This document shows, piece after piece, positions 17,327 through 24,829 of a stretch of 35,584 bases of DNA (the first letter of the stretch is position 1; each line of letters starts with the position of its first letter). This DNA is from W0P28-013 sp963621145 (GTDB lineage Bacteria > Bacteroidota > Bacteroidia > Bacteroidales > Paludibacteraceae), in assembly GCA_963621145.1 (NCBI GenBank), contig CAVFDI010000012.1, positions 1-35,584 on the forward strand, read 5' to 3'. The notes below the pieces were generated by a model. That model searched no databases and was not told where the DNA came from. It saw nothing but the letters and a program-made list of their open reading frames with translations. The translations under genes were made by a program, and so were the position numbers.

Positions 17327-17483
17327 CACCCATCATCAATCGAGCGTTTGTGCATTCGGTTGAACACGTTTTCACAACGGGAAAATATCACATTTTCGGC
17401 AAAAGTACACCACCGAAATTTTTTCGCAATGTACTTTTGTTGCTTTTATTTTTTTTGAAAAACGACAATTTGCGCATTTTGAA

Positions 17484-18458
17484 ATGAAGAAAATTCTCGG
17501 CATGGGCAATGCCCTTGTGGACATTCTAATGAGGCTTCGGTCCGACGATTTGCTGCAGCAACTCGACCTCCCAAAAGGCAGTATGCAGCTTATCGACGAG
17601 GCTAAAATGCGCGAAATTCAGGACGCTACGCTACTGCTCGGTCAGCATGTGGTTACGGGTGGCTCGGCTTCGAACGCCATCTCGGGCTTGGCGCGATTGG
17701 GCGTGGACGTGGGCTTCATTGGCAAGGTGGGCTGCGACAGCATTGGCGATTTTTTCCGTGTCGATTCGTTCGAAAATGGCGTCCTCACCTATCTGATGGG
17801 CTCAAAACTGCCATCGGGTCGCTGCCATGTGCTTATTTCGCCCGATAGCGAACGCACCATGTGTACCTATCTCGGCGCCGCTAGTTGTTTGGCTGCCGAC
17901 GATCTGAAACTTGCCATGTTTCGCGATTTCGATGTGCTGCACATCGAGGGTTACATGGTCGAAAGTCACGATTTGATGCTGCGTGCGGCACAACTTGCTC
18001 GGCGCGCTGGATTGGAAATTTCGCTCGATCTTGCTAGCTACAATGTGGTTGATGCCGAACGCGAATTCTTGCGCGACTACACCACAAAATATGTCGATAT
18101 TGTGTTTGCCAACGAGGAGGAGGCATTTGCTTTCACTGGTAAAAAGGCCGAAGAGGCGGCGGTCGAAATCGGTCAGATGTGCCGCATTGCGGTGGTGAAA
18201 GTGGGCAAACGCGGTTCGTTTGTGGTTTCGGGCAGCGAATTTCATCAAATCCCTGCGGCCAAAGTGGCGTGCATCGACTCTACGGGCGCGGGCGACCTCT
18301 ACGCTGCGGGCTTTCTCTATGGCTATGCGCGCGGTCTTTCGCTCGACAAATGTGCTCGCATTGGCACCATCTGCGCTGGACATGTCATTACCTTCGTCGG
18401 CGCCAAAATGGACGACCGCACTTGGCAATCAATCAACGCCATTGTCGGAAATTTCTGA
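17484..18458 (+). CDS. PfkB/ribokinase-family kinase, adenosine kinase-like
   Basis: A cytosolic ATP-dependent kinase of the ribokinase superfamily, 324 residues (normal family length). The N-terminal PfkB signature is present as TGGSASNAISGLARLG (about residues 53-68) with GFIGKVGCDSIGDFF following. The C-terminal signature DSTGAGDLYAAGF holds the catalytic Asp of GAGD near residue 272. The N-terminus (GMGNALVDIL) and the lid sequence resemble the adenosine kinase-like branch common in Bacteroidota, so the substrate could be adenosine or another nucleoside, or a sugar; sequence alone does not decide it. It has its own promoter, ends 46 bp before a strong bidirectional terminator, and is convergent with tRNA-Ser. 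The ATG is supported by the conserved glycine-rich first strand beginning right after it. Confidence 0.88.
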   Translation: MKKILGMGNALVDILMRLRSDDLLQQLDLPKGSMQLIDEAKMREIQDATLLLGQHVVTGGSASNAISGLARLGVDVGFIGKVGCDSIGDFFRVDSFENGVLTYLMGSKLPSGRCHVLISPDSERTMCTYLGAASCLAADDLKLAMFRDFDVLHIEGYMVESHDLMLRAAQLARRAGLEISLDLASYNVVDAEREFLRDYTTKYVDIVFANEEEAFAFTGKKAEEAAVEIGQMCRIAVVKVGKRGSFVVSGSEFHQIPAAKVACIDSTGAGDLYAAGFLYGYARGLSLDKCARIGTICAGHVITFVGAKMDDRTWQSINAIVGNF

Positions 18459-18504
18459 AATCTGAATCGTCTTCTATCCTTGGTGGTGGGACGCATGAAA
18501 ATAC

Positions 18505-18542
18505 AAAAAAGCGACCAATTCTTCGGGATTGATCGCTTTTTT
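18505..18542. terminator. Bidirectional rho-independent terminator (kinase / tRNA-Ser)
   Basis: A hairpin with arms GCGAcCAAT and ATTGaTCGC (one internal mismatch) is flanked by A6 on the left and T6 on the right. It therefore has a T-run for transcripts from either direction. It separates the convergent kinase gene and tRNA. Confidence 0.9.
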
Positions 18543-18543
18543 G

Positions 18544-18630
18544 CGGAAGGTGGGGGATTCGAACCCCCGGTACGGAAACCCGTACGGCAGTTTAGCAAAC
18601 TGCTGGTTTCAGCCACTCACCCAACCTTCC
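18544..18630 (-). tRNA. tRNA-Ser (anticodon GCT)
   Basis: On the minus strand the acceptor arms GGAAGGT (18624-18630) and ACCTTCC (18545-18551) pair. The anticodon stem GCAGT/ACTGC encloses the loop TTGCTAA with anticodon GCT, which reads AGC/AGT. A long variable arm (GTACGGG/CCGTAC) is present as expected of a type II serine tRNA, and the T-loop is TTCGAAT. The discriminator base is G, as is usual for tRNA-Ser. The 3' CCA is not encoded. Confidence 0.97.
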
Positions 18631-18667
18631 AAATGGTGGAGCGTTTGCTGCTACCAAAAATGCGGTG

Positions 18668-18697
18668 CAAAATTACTACATTTTTTCAATCTCACAA
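18668..18697 (-). promoter_or_regulatory. Promoter of tRNA-Ser
   Basis: On the minus strand, TTG (18695-18697), a 19-bp spacer and TAATTTTG (18668-18675), 37 bp upstream of the mature tRNA 5' end. Confidence 0.7.
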
Positions 18698-18846
18698 AAT
18701 TTTTTCGCCTAAACTTATCGTAAAATAACTAATTTGCTGATTATCAGCATGGAAAATGTGATTCTTTTGCGAGAAAATTGTTCGCTAATTTGCCGCCAAG
18801 AATTTTTTGTGGATTTTCGCATGGCGAGGTTTGATGTTCTAATTTG

Positions 18847-20187
18847 TTACAAGAATGGGGTCATGTATACTGGTACGCATAGTGTGGCACCATCTTTTTG
18901 TAAGTCTTTGGTGTAGAGTAAGATTCGCTTATCGATTCGTGCAGAATACTTTTTGCAGAACATGTCCAATGATTTATGCGTCTTATACCCCGATGATTTT
19001 ACTTCTATGGGGACAAGTTTATTGCCTTGTGAAAGTAGAAAATCCACTTCGTAATTGTGGTTGTTAGCGTCTAGGAACGTGTTATAGTACAATTCGTATC
19101 CAGCGGTACGAAGCATTTGTGCTACCATATTCTCGTAGATATACCCCAGATTTGTGTTCAATTTATCTGCCCATAGCTTCTCGTAGATGATGTTTTCGGT
19201 GAAATCTTTGTCCCAAAATGACAATGTAACAAACAGACCAGTGTCTACAAGAAACATTTTGTACCGTGTGCGGTCTGCTGTGAGCGCTAATCCCACATTA
19301 GGGTCGGAGGTTTGGTAGGCGACATTCACCAACATGCTCTCGCGTAGGGTTTCAAGCATTTCTTGCATCTGATATTGTTTCACATTTTCGATTACCGTAG
19401 AAGCCTGATAGCGTGAGCTATTTTTGCTCAGTTCAGAAGGAATAGATAAAAATAACGCTCGTAGTTTGTCGCTAGAATCTAGTTTACGCAAATCATCGGC
19501 ATAGAGATTTAGAATGCGTCGCTTGATGGTATCTACCATTTGCAGATTCTTGGTTTCGATATACTCGTTTACAGCTTGCGGCATGCCTCCAACTAGCATG
19601 TATAAACGGAAGTCTCGCATCAACTGGCGGTGTGTTGCATTGCCTAAAGCTTGGCGATTGTCATACATCTGCCGCAGTAGAGTCATGGTATTGTCATTTC
19701 CTAATGCCCAACAGAACTCCTCGTAATCCATTGGGTACATTTGAATGCGCTCTTCTTCGCTTGGGATAACAATGTTTTGCACATTCTTTCGGATACTAAT
19801 AAGTGACCCTGTCTCAATATAATCATACCTGCCATCTGCTACAAGATATTTGATCGCTTGGCGTACTAAAGGTTGCAGTTGCACTTCGTCGAAAATAATC
19901 ACCGATTTGCGTTCCTTTAACACAACATCGTAGATAACCTGCAATCGCATAAAAAGATAGTCAATGTTTGTGACGTTGTTAACTATCAGTTCTTGTACAT
20001 CTGGACGCAAGTGGGCAAAGTCTATTAAGAGATACGAGTCGTACTCTTGTTCGGCAAAACTGCGTGCTAGAGTGGATTTACCTACACGCCGTGCACCCTC
20101 TATCAACAATGCACTTTTACCTGCCGCTCTTGTTTTCCATTGCAGCATTTTTTGATAGGCTTTGCGCCTAAATATTCGTTCAGACAT
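18847..20187 (-). CDS. AAA-family ATPase with DUF4143 domain
   Basis: A 446-residue cytosolic protein of the widespread AAA_14/DUF4143 class, whose physiological role is not established. Walker A is LIEGARRVGKST (about residues 28-39). Walker B is SVIIFDEVQ (about 94-102). A sensor-like strand ends in YIETGSLISI. The C-terminal half carries a DUF4143 domain ending in a restriction-endonuclease-like motif, EVDFLL followed by LVPIEVKSSG, the D-ExK pattern of PD-(D/E)xK folds. Family members often occur singly and are often lineage-variable, which fits the isolated position here. It is divergent from the secreted-protein gene at 20448, with its own promoter at 20210-20240 and a 33-bp tandem repeat just beyond. 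No paired toxin or antitoxin gene is adjacent. Confidence 0.9.
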   Translation of the reverse strand: MSERIFRRKAYQKMLQWKTRAAGKSALLIEGARRVGKSTLARSFAEQEYDSYLLIDFAHLRPDVQELIVNNVTNIDYLFMRLQVIYDVVLKERKSVIIFDEVQLQPLVRQAIKYLVADGRYDYIETGSLISIRKNVQNIVIPSEEERIQMYPMDYEEFCWALGNDNTMTLLRQMYDNRQALGNATHRQLMRDFRLYMLVGGMPQAVNEYIETKNLQMVDTIKRRILNLYADDLRKLDSSDKLRALFLSIPSELSKNSSRYQASTVIENVKQYQMQEMLETLRESMLVNVAYQTSDPNVGLALTADRTRYKMFLVDTGLFVTLSFWDKDFTENIIYEKLWADKLNTNLGYIYENMVAQMLRTAGYELYYNTFLDANNHNYEVDFLLSQGNKLVPIEVKSSGYKTHKSLDMFCKKYSARIDKRILLYTKDLQKDGATLCVPVYMTPFL

Positions 20188-20209
20188 AATGTTCTTGTTA
20201 AATTCGCTG

Positions 20210-20240
20210 CAAAGGTACTGATTATTATTTAATTACGCAA
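20210..20240 (-). promoter_or_regulatory. Promoter of the DUF4143 ATPase gene
   Basis: On the minus strand, TTG (20238-20240), a 20-bp spacer and TACCTTTG (20210-20217), 22 bp before the start codon. Confidence 0.78.
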
Positions 20241-20244
20241 GTAC

Positions 20245-20332
20245 TTACCGCTGACCGCAAAATTTTTTTGACCAAATTTACCGCTGACCGCAAAATTTTT
20301 TTGACCAAATTTACCGCTGACCGCAAAATTTT
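20245..20332. repeat. 33-bp tandem repeat, about 2.7 copies, between divergent promoters
   Basis: Units start at 20245, 20278 and 20311. Each begins TTACCGCTGACCGCAAAATT, continues with a T-run and TTGACCAAA, and the third is cut after about 22 bp. The first two copies look identical. The array begins 5 bp upstream of the ATPase promoter's -33 element and ends about 57 bp before that of the secreted-protein gene. The repeated GACCGC and TTGACC could be protein-binding half-sites; this is inference. Confidence 0.93.
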
Positions 20333-20388
20333 GTGCGCTTCGAAGATTTCTGCAAGTAATTTTTGGTTAGTGGAAATGATGGCACAGG

Positions 20389-20419
20389 TTGCTTATTCGC
20401 AAAATGTTTGCTAACTTTG
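20389..20419 (+). promoter_or_regulatory. Promoter of the secreted-protein gene at 20448
   Basis: TTG at 20389-20391, a 20-bp spacer and TAACTTTG at 20412-20419, 28 bp before the ATG. Confidence 0.75.
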
Positions 20420-20447
20420 CACCCTGATAATTAAAGCAATCATCATC

Positions 20448-21461
20448 ATGAAAAAAATTCTTGCATTTTTCGTCGTGGCACTGACGAGCGCTCTCACCCT
20501 TGCACAGAGCAATCAAGTGATTTGGAACAATGGTCGTGCGCAACACGCACAGCCCATCACCAATGTCGATAGCATTACATTCCCCGACCAAATTCTCGAG
20601 GGCGACACAATGCTAATTATCTTGCCTCGCTCCGTCAAACAAATCGTTCACGATACGGTCTATGTGGTTAAACACGATACCGTTTATGTCAGTGTCAACC
20701 TTAAGGAAGGCGGTTTCTCTGTGTCTAAATCTACGCAAGTGCAGTTCTCGTCGGGAAATCTGCAATATCAACCTAGCACTAGTACATGGCGTTTTGCAGA
20801 AAATCAGTACGATTTTATTGGGTCCGACAATGCTAATATCTCCAACGCATCTTATACGGGTTGGCTTGATCTTTTTGGCTGGGGAACAGGTGATGATCCA
20901 ACTAAATGTTCGACATCTAAAGATGATTATACCACCTTCACCGATTGGGGAACAAATGTCATTGGCTCTGACCCTGCCAATACTTGGCGCACGCTCTCCA
21001 AAATGGAATGGCAGTATTTGATAAGCACACGCACAAATGCGAAAAAATTGAATGGCGGCGCCACGGTGAATAATGTAACAGGCTGGATAATTTTGCCTGA
21101 TATCTGGACTACGCCCGATGGACTCACTTTTAACCCAAGCGCTGAAAAAGGTCTCGTGGAAAATCCAAACAGACCTGGATATTACACTAATTCACAAGAA
21201 AATAACTTCAGCCACAATGTTTATTCGGCTGATGAATGGGCAAAAATGGAAGCCGCTGGCGCTATATTTCTTCCTGTGGCGGGAATGCGCAGTGGAACAA
21301 GTTTAGAAAATGTTGATGAAGGAGCCTATATGTCTTCTGAAACGCCCTCTGAATGGGAATATGTATATGGTGGAATCATTTTTTCAAATCTTGGACTATA
21401 TACCAATGGCGGCGCTATGGCACGTTGGGGAATCTCAGTCCGCCTTGTGAAAAATATGTAA
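20448..21461 (+). CDS. Secreted Bacteroidales protein of the FSVS...QVQFSSGNLQY type, function unknown
   Basis: A 337-residue exported protein with a signal peptide (residues 1-19, cleavage after LAQ). The N-terminal segment includes NVDSITFPDQ, a motif often found at the start of Bacteroidales exported proteins. It is followed by a short duplicated stretch (HDTVYVVKHDTVYVS, about residues 66-80). The main domain (about 85-337) has the blocks QFSSGNLQYQ, WRFAENQYDFIG, GWLDLFGWGTG, WRTLSKMEWQYL, ILPDIW, IFLPVAGMR and a terminal WGISVRLVKN. I recall related proteins in many Bacteroidales, often in several copies per genome, without a known role. The pattern has a loose resemblance to formylglycine-generating-enzyme/FISUMP-like folds, which is only a suggestion. 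I see no T9SS sorting domain. It is flanked by its own promoter and terminator, so it is monocistronic. Confidence 0.82.
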   Translation: MKKILAFFVVALTSALTLAQSNQVIWNNGRAQHAQPITNVDSITFPDQILEGDTMLIILPRSVKQIVHDTVYVVKHDTVYVSVNLKEGGFSVSKSTQVQFSSGNLQYQPSTSTWRFAENQYDFIGSDNANISNASYTGWLDLFGWGTGDDPTKCSTSKDDYTTFTDWGTNVIGSDPANTWRTLSKMEWQYLISTRTNAKKLNGGATVNNVTGWIILPDIWTTPDGLTFNPSAEKGLVENPNRPGYYTNSQENNFSHNVYSADEWAKMEAAGAIFLPVAGMRSGTSLENVDEGAYMSSETPSEWEYVYGGIIFSNLGLYTNGGAMARWGISVRLVKNM

Positions 21462-21483
21462 ATGACAAGATATGAGAATCCGA

Positions 21484-21518
21484 AACGGCTTTCAAACAGG
21501 TTTTGAGAGCCGTTTTTG
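21484..21518 (+). terminator. Rho-independent terminator of the secreted-protein gene
   Basis: A long stem (AACGGCTTTCAAA with TTTTGAGAGCCGTT, one G-T pair) is followed by a T-run, 22 bp after the stop codon at 21461. Confidence 0.88.
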
Positions 21519-21617
21519 TTGAGAAAAATCGTTCTTGTGGCCGAATGTTGAATCCTAACTTTATTTACTCGCAGTGCGTTAAATCAATCATCTAATCAAT
21601 TTTTCAACAAAAATTGC

Positions 21618-21625
21618 TATCTTTA
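21618..21625 (+). promoter_or_regulatory. Possible -7 element of mltG
   Basis: TATCTTTA differs from TAnnTTTG at one base and lies 28 bp before the ATG at 21653. No TTG is found at the usual -33 distance. It overlaps the alternative TTG start at 21614, which argues against that start being used. Confidence 0.4.
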
Positions 21626-21652
21626 CGCAATGTTTTTCACTACAACAATCGA

Positions 21653-22696
21653 ATGCAACGCAAACGACTTAATGTTCTAATAATCAGTGTTTTGGCTGTA
21701 ATCGCTATTGGCATGGCAGGTACAGCGTGGCTCTGGGCAAGCGAGTTTCGGGCGGCTTTCACGGTGGCTGACGGACAAAATCCAAATCTCTATGTGCAGC
21801 AAGGCATGACGCTCGACGATGTGTGCGAGGCGCTAGAGCAGGGCGGTTTCACCGAAAATGCTGCACCTTTTCGCCGTTACATGTTGCGCAAACACTACGA
21901 CGAACGCATTAAAGCGGGCTGCTATCGCATCAGCAATGGCATGACAAATCGCACGCTGGCGCAGCATCTCATTTTCTGCATGCAAGAACCAATCCGACTG
22001 AAATTCAATAACATACGATTGAAATCGGAACTCGCGGCACGGCTCAGTCACCAGTTGATGCTCGACTCTGCCACCATTGCGCAATGCCTCGATAGCACCG
22101 ATTTTTTGGCGAAATATGATGTTATGCCAGCCACCGCACTCACGCTTTTTATTCCGAATACCTACGAGGTCTATTGGAACATCACGGCAGACGGACTTTT
22201 TGCCCGCATGAAGCGCGAATACGATGTTTTTTGGAACGATCAACGCCGTGCGCAGGCTCAGGCCGCGCGCCTTACACCCCCCGAGGTGATGATTTTGGCA
22301 TCGATAGTTGACGAAGAGACGAATGTGGCGGCCGATAAACCAATCATCGCTGGACTTTATCTTAACCGATTGCGCCGCGGAATGCCGCTTCAGGCTTGCC
22401 CTACGGTGAAATATGCGCTCGGCGACTTCACACTCACGCGCGTGCTCGACGAACACACCAAAATCGATTCGCCGTACAACACCTACAAATATCGTGGTTT
22501 GCCGCCTGGACCCATCCGCATGCCGAGCATTGCTGCCATCGAAGCGGTGCTGCACTACACGCCGAGCAACTACATCTACATGTGCGCGTCGGACAAGATG
22601 GACGGCTCGCACAATTTCGCAGCCACGCTCGCTCAGCACAATCGCAACGCGCAACTCTATCATCGCGCCTATCGGCAGTGGAAAAAGAAACGTTGA
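21653..22696 (+). CDS. mltG: Endolytic peptidoglycan transglycosylase MltG (YceG-like)
   Basis: MltG is an inner-membrane lytic transglycosylase that cuts nascent glycan strands and so helps set their length. The 347-residue protein has one N-terminal membrane helix (about residues 8-28, LIISVLAVIAIGMAGTAWLW) and then the periplasmic YceG domain. The catalytic core is clear: MILASIVDEETN with the conserved Glu, then GLYLNRLRRGMPLQACPTV, IDSPYNTY, GLPPGPI and the C-terminal FAATLAQHN. Length and order match the family. I place the start at ATG 21653 (MQRKRLNV), not an in-frame TTG at 21614: the hydrophobic helix follows directly and the TTG lies inside a promoter-like box. The serA-like gene follows after 117 bp in the same direction. 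Confidence 0.95.
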   Translation: MQRKRLNVLIISVLAVIAIGMAGTAWLWASEFRAAFTVADGQNPNLYVQQGMTLDDVCEALEQGGFTENAAPFRRYMLRKHYDERIKAGCYRISNGMTNRTLAQHLIFCMQEPIRLKFNNIRLKSELAARLSHQLMLDSATIAQCLDSTDFLAKYDVMPATALTLFIPNTYEVYWNITADGLFARMKREYDVFWNDQRRAQAQAARLTPPEVMILASIVDEETNVAADKPIIAGLYLNRLRRGMPLQACPTVKYALGDFTLTRVLDEHTKIDSPYNTYKYRGLPPGPIRMPSIAAIEAVLHYTPSNYIYMCASDKMDGSHNFAATLAQHNRNAQLYHRAYRQWKKKR

Positions 22697-22790
22697 GTTT
22701 GTAGGTGAGAGGTTAGAGAAATTGGGAATCAAAAGATTTTATTATCCAACTTCAACTGCACTGACTTTTTCTTGCGACTTGCTACTAATT

Positions 22791-22804
22791 TGAAATCTGA
22801 AATC
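22791..22804. repeat. Heptanucleotide pair upstream of serA
   Basis: Two exact units of TGAAATC end 9 bp before the ATG at 22814. They match the units of the arrays at 31-100 and 35557-35584. Just before it, ACTTGCTACTA (22777-22787) repeats the same 11-mer found at 5930-5940 near the lipoprotein promoter. Confidence 0.7.
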
Positions 22805-22813
22805 AATAGAATT

Positions 22814-23731
22814 ATGAAAATCTTAATTGCTACCGAAAAACCATTCGCAGCCGCAGCCGTCGAAGGTATGCGCGAAATTGTTGAGAAGGCAGGTATCGAA
22901 CTTGCTTTGCTCGAAAAATACACCGACCGCCAGCAACTGCTCGATGCTGTGACCGATGCCGAAGGCTTGATTGTGCGCTCCGACAAGGTTACTGCCGAAG
23001 TAGTGGAACACGCCAAGAAACTGAAAATTGTGGTGCGTGCTGGCGCTGGCTACGACAACATCGACCTTGCTGCTTGCTCGGCGCGCGGCATTGTGGCTAT
23101 GAACACGCCAGGGCAAAACTCCAACGCTGTGGCGGAACTCGCCATCGGCTTGATGGTCTACATGGCGCGCAACAATTTCCGTCCTGGCACGGGTTCTGAA
23201 CTGAAAGGTAAAACACTCGGCATTCAGGCCTACGGCAATGTGGGACGACTTGTCGCTAAATTGGCTCAAGGTTTCGGCATGCGTGTGCTGGCATTCGATC
23301 CGTTTGTACCAGCCGAAAAAATGTCGGCCGAAGGCGTCACGCCCGTCGCCGATCTGAACGAACTCTATCGCCAATCGAACTATGTTTCGCTGCATATTCC
23401 AGCCAACGAGCAGACCAAAAAATCGATCAACTACAGCTTGATGAGCCTGATGCCGAAAGGCGCTTGTCTAGTGAATACCGCTCGCAAAGAGGTGATTGAC
23501 GAAGCCGATTTGGCGCGCGTTTTGGAGGAACGTCCCGACTTCAGATATGTGGCCGATGTGGCACCCGAATCGTATGCCGAACTGCGCGAAAAATTCGACG
23601 CACGCATTTTTGCTACACCAAAGAAAATGGGCGCCGAAACAGCCGAAGCCAACATCAATGCTGGTCTTGCCGCCGCTCGCCAAGCCGTTGGCTACCTGAA
23701 AGATGGCGTCGATCGCTTCCGTGTGAACTAA
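22814..23731 (+). CDS. serA: D-3-phosphoglycerate dehydrogenase, short (type III) form with Lys at the catalytic His position
   Basis: The expected reaction is NAD-dependent oxidation of 3-phosphoglycerate to 3-phosphohydroxypyruvate, the first step of serine synthesis. The 305-residue protein has only substrate- and nucleotide-binding domains and no C-terminal ACT domain, as in type III enzymes. Visible motifs are VRAGAGYDNIDL (about residues 76-87), a Rossmann loop LGIQAYGNVG in which the first glycine of GxGxxG is Ala, and the catalytic Arg in VNTARKEVID. Where most 2-hydroxyacid dehydrogenases have a His (TPHxG), this one reads TPKKMGAE (about residue 269), a Lys substitution. I chose ATG 22814; a TTG start at 22772 would add 14 unconserved residues. 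No serC is adjacent in this window. Another 2-hydroxyacid specificity is possible but less likely. Confidence 0.87.
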   Translation: MKILIATEKPFAAAAVEGMREIVEKAGIELALLEKYTDRQQLLDAVTDAEGLIVRSDKVTAEVVEHAKKLKIVVRAGAGYDNIDLAACSARGIVAMNTPGQNSNAVAELAIGLMVYMARNNFRPGTGSELKGKTLGIQAYGNVGRLVAKLAQGFGMRVLAFDPFVPAEKMSAEGVTPVADLNELYRQSNYVSLHIPANEQTKKSINYSLMSLMPKGACLVNTARKEVIDEADLARVLEERPDFRYVADVAPESYAELREKFDARIFATPKKMGAETAEANINAGLAAARQAVGYLKDGVDRFRVN

Positions 23732-23771
23732 AGAGTTTGTAAAGTTCGCAAAGTTTGAAAGTTTATAAAGA
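23732..23771. repeat. Irregular AAAGTT-core repeats after the serA stop codon
   Basis: The core AAAGTT or GAGTTT recurs at 7-9 bp spacing directly after the stop codon. It includes GAAAGTTTATAAAG (23757-23770), a variant of the 17-bp repeat at 5799 and 6585. Confidence 0.6.
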
Positions 23772-23843
23772 TAGGACACTGCAAACTTTGAAACAATTAG
23801 AAACTTTTTAATCAGAAATTTTAAATCAGATATCTCGTTTGTT

Positions 23844-24764
23844 TTGGAACAAAACAACGCTCTTCCTGTTGTTCAGCGCTACAAAGCCTATTTGTCGCTG
23901 GAACGTTCGTTGGCGGCCAACACCATCGAGGCCTACCTGCGCGATGTGGCGTTGCTGTTCGATTACCTCGATGAGCAGAAAATAGACTACCTGAAGGCGA
24001 CGCTTGCCGATTTCGAGGCGTTTGTGGCTCTGCTTGGTAGTCTTGGGTTGCATGCGCGGTCGCAGGCAAGGGTGGTTTCGGGCGTAAAATCGTTCTATAA
24101 GTTTCTGATTTACAGTCGAGAACTGGAATCTGATCCGACCGAACTTTTGCAGATGCCCACGCTTCCGCGCTATCTGCCCGAGGTGCTTTCGGTCGAAGAA
24201 ATTGAGCGCATTCTGAAAGCCATCGATCTTTCAAAACCCGATGGTCACCGCAATCGTGCCATTGTGGAGACGCTCTACGGATCGGGCTTGCGCGTGTCGG
24301 AACTGGTCAATTTGCGCTTGTCGAATATCGATTTTGAACAGCAGTTTATGCGCGTCGAGGGCAAAGGTAGCAAACAACGACTTGTGCCGCTGTCGGAGCC
24401 TGCCGTGCATGCCATCAAACTGTGGTTGCTCGATCGAAACTTGCTGAAAATTCAGCGCGGTCAGGAAGATTTTGTCTTTCTCAATCGCCGCGGACATCAG
24501 CTCACGCGCAATATGATCTTTCTGATAGTCAAGCAGTTGGCTGCCGATGCTGGTGTCGAAAAAAACATTTCGCCACACACATTTCGTCATTCGTTTGCCA
24601 CGCACCTGCTCGAGGGCGGAGCCAATTTGCGCGCCATTCAAGAGATGCTCGGCCACGAAAGCATCATCACCACCGAAATCTACACGCACATGGACATGAC
24701 TTTCCTGCGCACCGAAATTCTCGACAAACACCCAAGGAATAAGTTGGCGGTGAATAAAGAGTAA
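23844..24764 (+). CDS. xerD: Tyrosine recombinase XerC/XerD, probably XerD
   Basis: This site-specific recombinase resolves chromosome dimers at dif together with its partner, acting at the septum with FtsK. The 306-residue length is typical. There is an N-terminal SAM-like DNA-binding domain (YLSLERSLAANTIEAYLRD, about residues 13-31). The catalytic domain contains Arg in YGSGLRVSELV, Lys in GKGSKQRLVPL, HxxR in SPHTFRHSFATHLLEGG, His in LGHESI and the nucleophile Tyr in TEIYTHMD. XerD is favoured over XerC only from overall resemblance. The start is TTG at 23844: the frame has no ATG between the upstream stop codon (23772-23774) and the conserved N-terminal domain. The last codons and the TAA lie inside a 7-bp tandem array (24753-24787). 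No att sites or cargo genes are nearby, supporting a housekeeping role. Confidence 0.93.
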   Translation: MEQNNALPVVQRYKAYLSLERSLAANTIEAYLRDVALLFDYLDEQKIDYLKATLADFEAFVALLGSLGLHARSQARVVSGVKSFYKFLIYSRELESDPTELLQMPTLPRYLPEVLSVEEIERILKAIDLSKPDGHRNRAIVETLYGSGLRVSELVNLRLSNIDFEQQFMRVEGKGSKQRLVPLSEPAVHAIKLWLLDRNLLKIQRGQEDFVFLNRRGHQLTRNMIFLIVKQLAADAGVEKNISPHTFRHSFATHLLEGGANLRAIQEMLGHESIITTEIYTHMDMTFLRTEILDKHPRNKLAVNKE

Positions 24765-24787
24765 AGAGTAAAGAGTAAAGAATAAAG
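24753..24787. repeat. 5-unit heptanucleotide array overlapping the xer stop codon
   Basis: Five units: AATAAAG, AGTAAAG three times, then AATAAAG. The codons for the last residues (Asn-Lys-Glu) and the TAA of the recombinase gene are made of the first two units. Gain or loss of a unit downstream of the TAA would leave the protein unchanged. Confidence 0.9.
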
Positions 24788-24829
24788 ATGGTGACTGCAA
24801 TTTGACTACCAATTTTAAATTTACAAGAT

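Larger units (their letters stand above)
16996..17483. other. 488-bp divergent intergenic region between the giant gene and the kinase gene
   Basis: No convincing gene is seen; the 71-codon frame at 17243-17458 runs through the repeat array and promoter. The region holds three separate 7-bp tandem arrays (17011-17031, 17061-17088, 17279-17306), one good promoter facing the kinase (17297-17326) and weaker promoter-like boxes facing the giant gene (17101-17129; a lone TAACTTTG on the minus strand at 17167-17174). Bases 17047-17060 share TTTTGCAGTTGGCA with 32244-32257. The kinase leader (about 17333-17483) is AT-rich, with no hairpin obvious enough to call a riboswitch. Confidence 0.7.

Noticed and set aside
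17243..17458. 71-codon frame ahead of the kinase gene
   Set aside because: It passes through the TCAATTG array and the kinase promoter and has no conserved features or initiation context.
20245..20332. CRISPR or attachment-site interpretation of the 33-bp repeat
   Set aside because: The copies are directly adjacent with no unique spacers, no cas genes are present, and no integrase-flanked element is visible.
18847..21461. DUF4143 ATPase plus secreted protein as a defence or toxin-antitoxin module
   Set aside because: The genes are divergent with separate promoters, the second is an exported protein, and no toxin, nuclease partner or antitoxin is adjacent.
21614..21652. Upstream TTG start for mltG
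   Set aside because: The TTG sits inside a promoter-like box, and the membrane helix is correctly placed from ATG 21653.
23844..24764. Tyrosine recombinase as the integrase of a mobile element
   Set aside because: Length and motifs fit housekeeping XerC/D; the adjacent tRNA-Ser is 5 kb away and intact, with no direct-repeat att copies or cargo genes seen.
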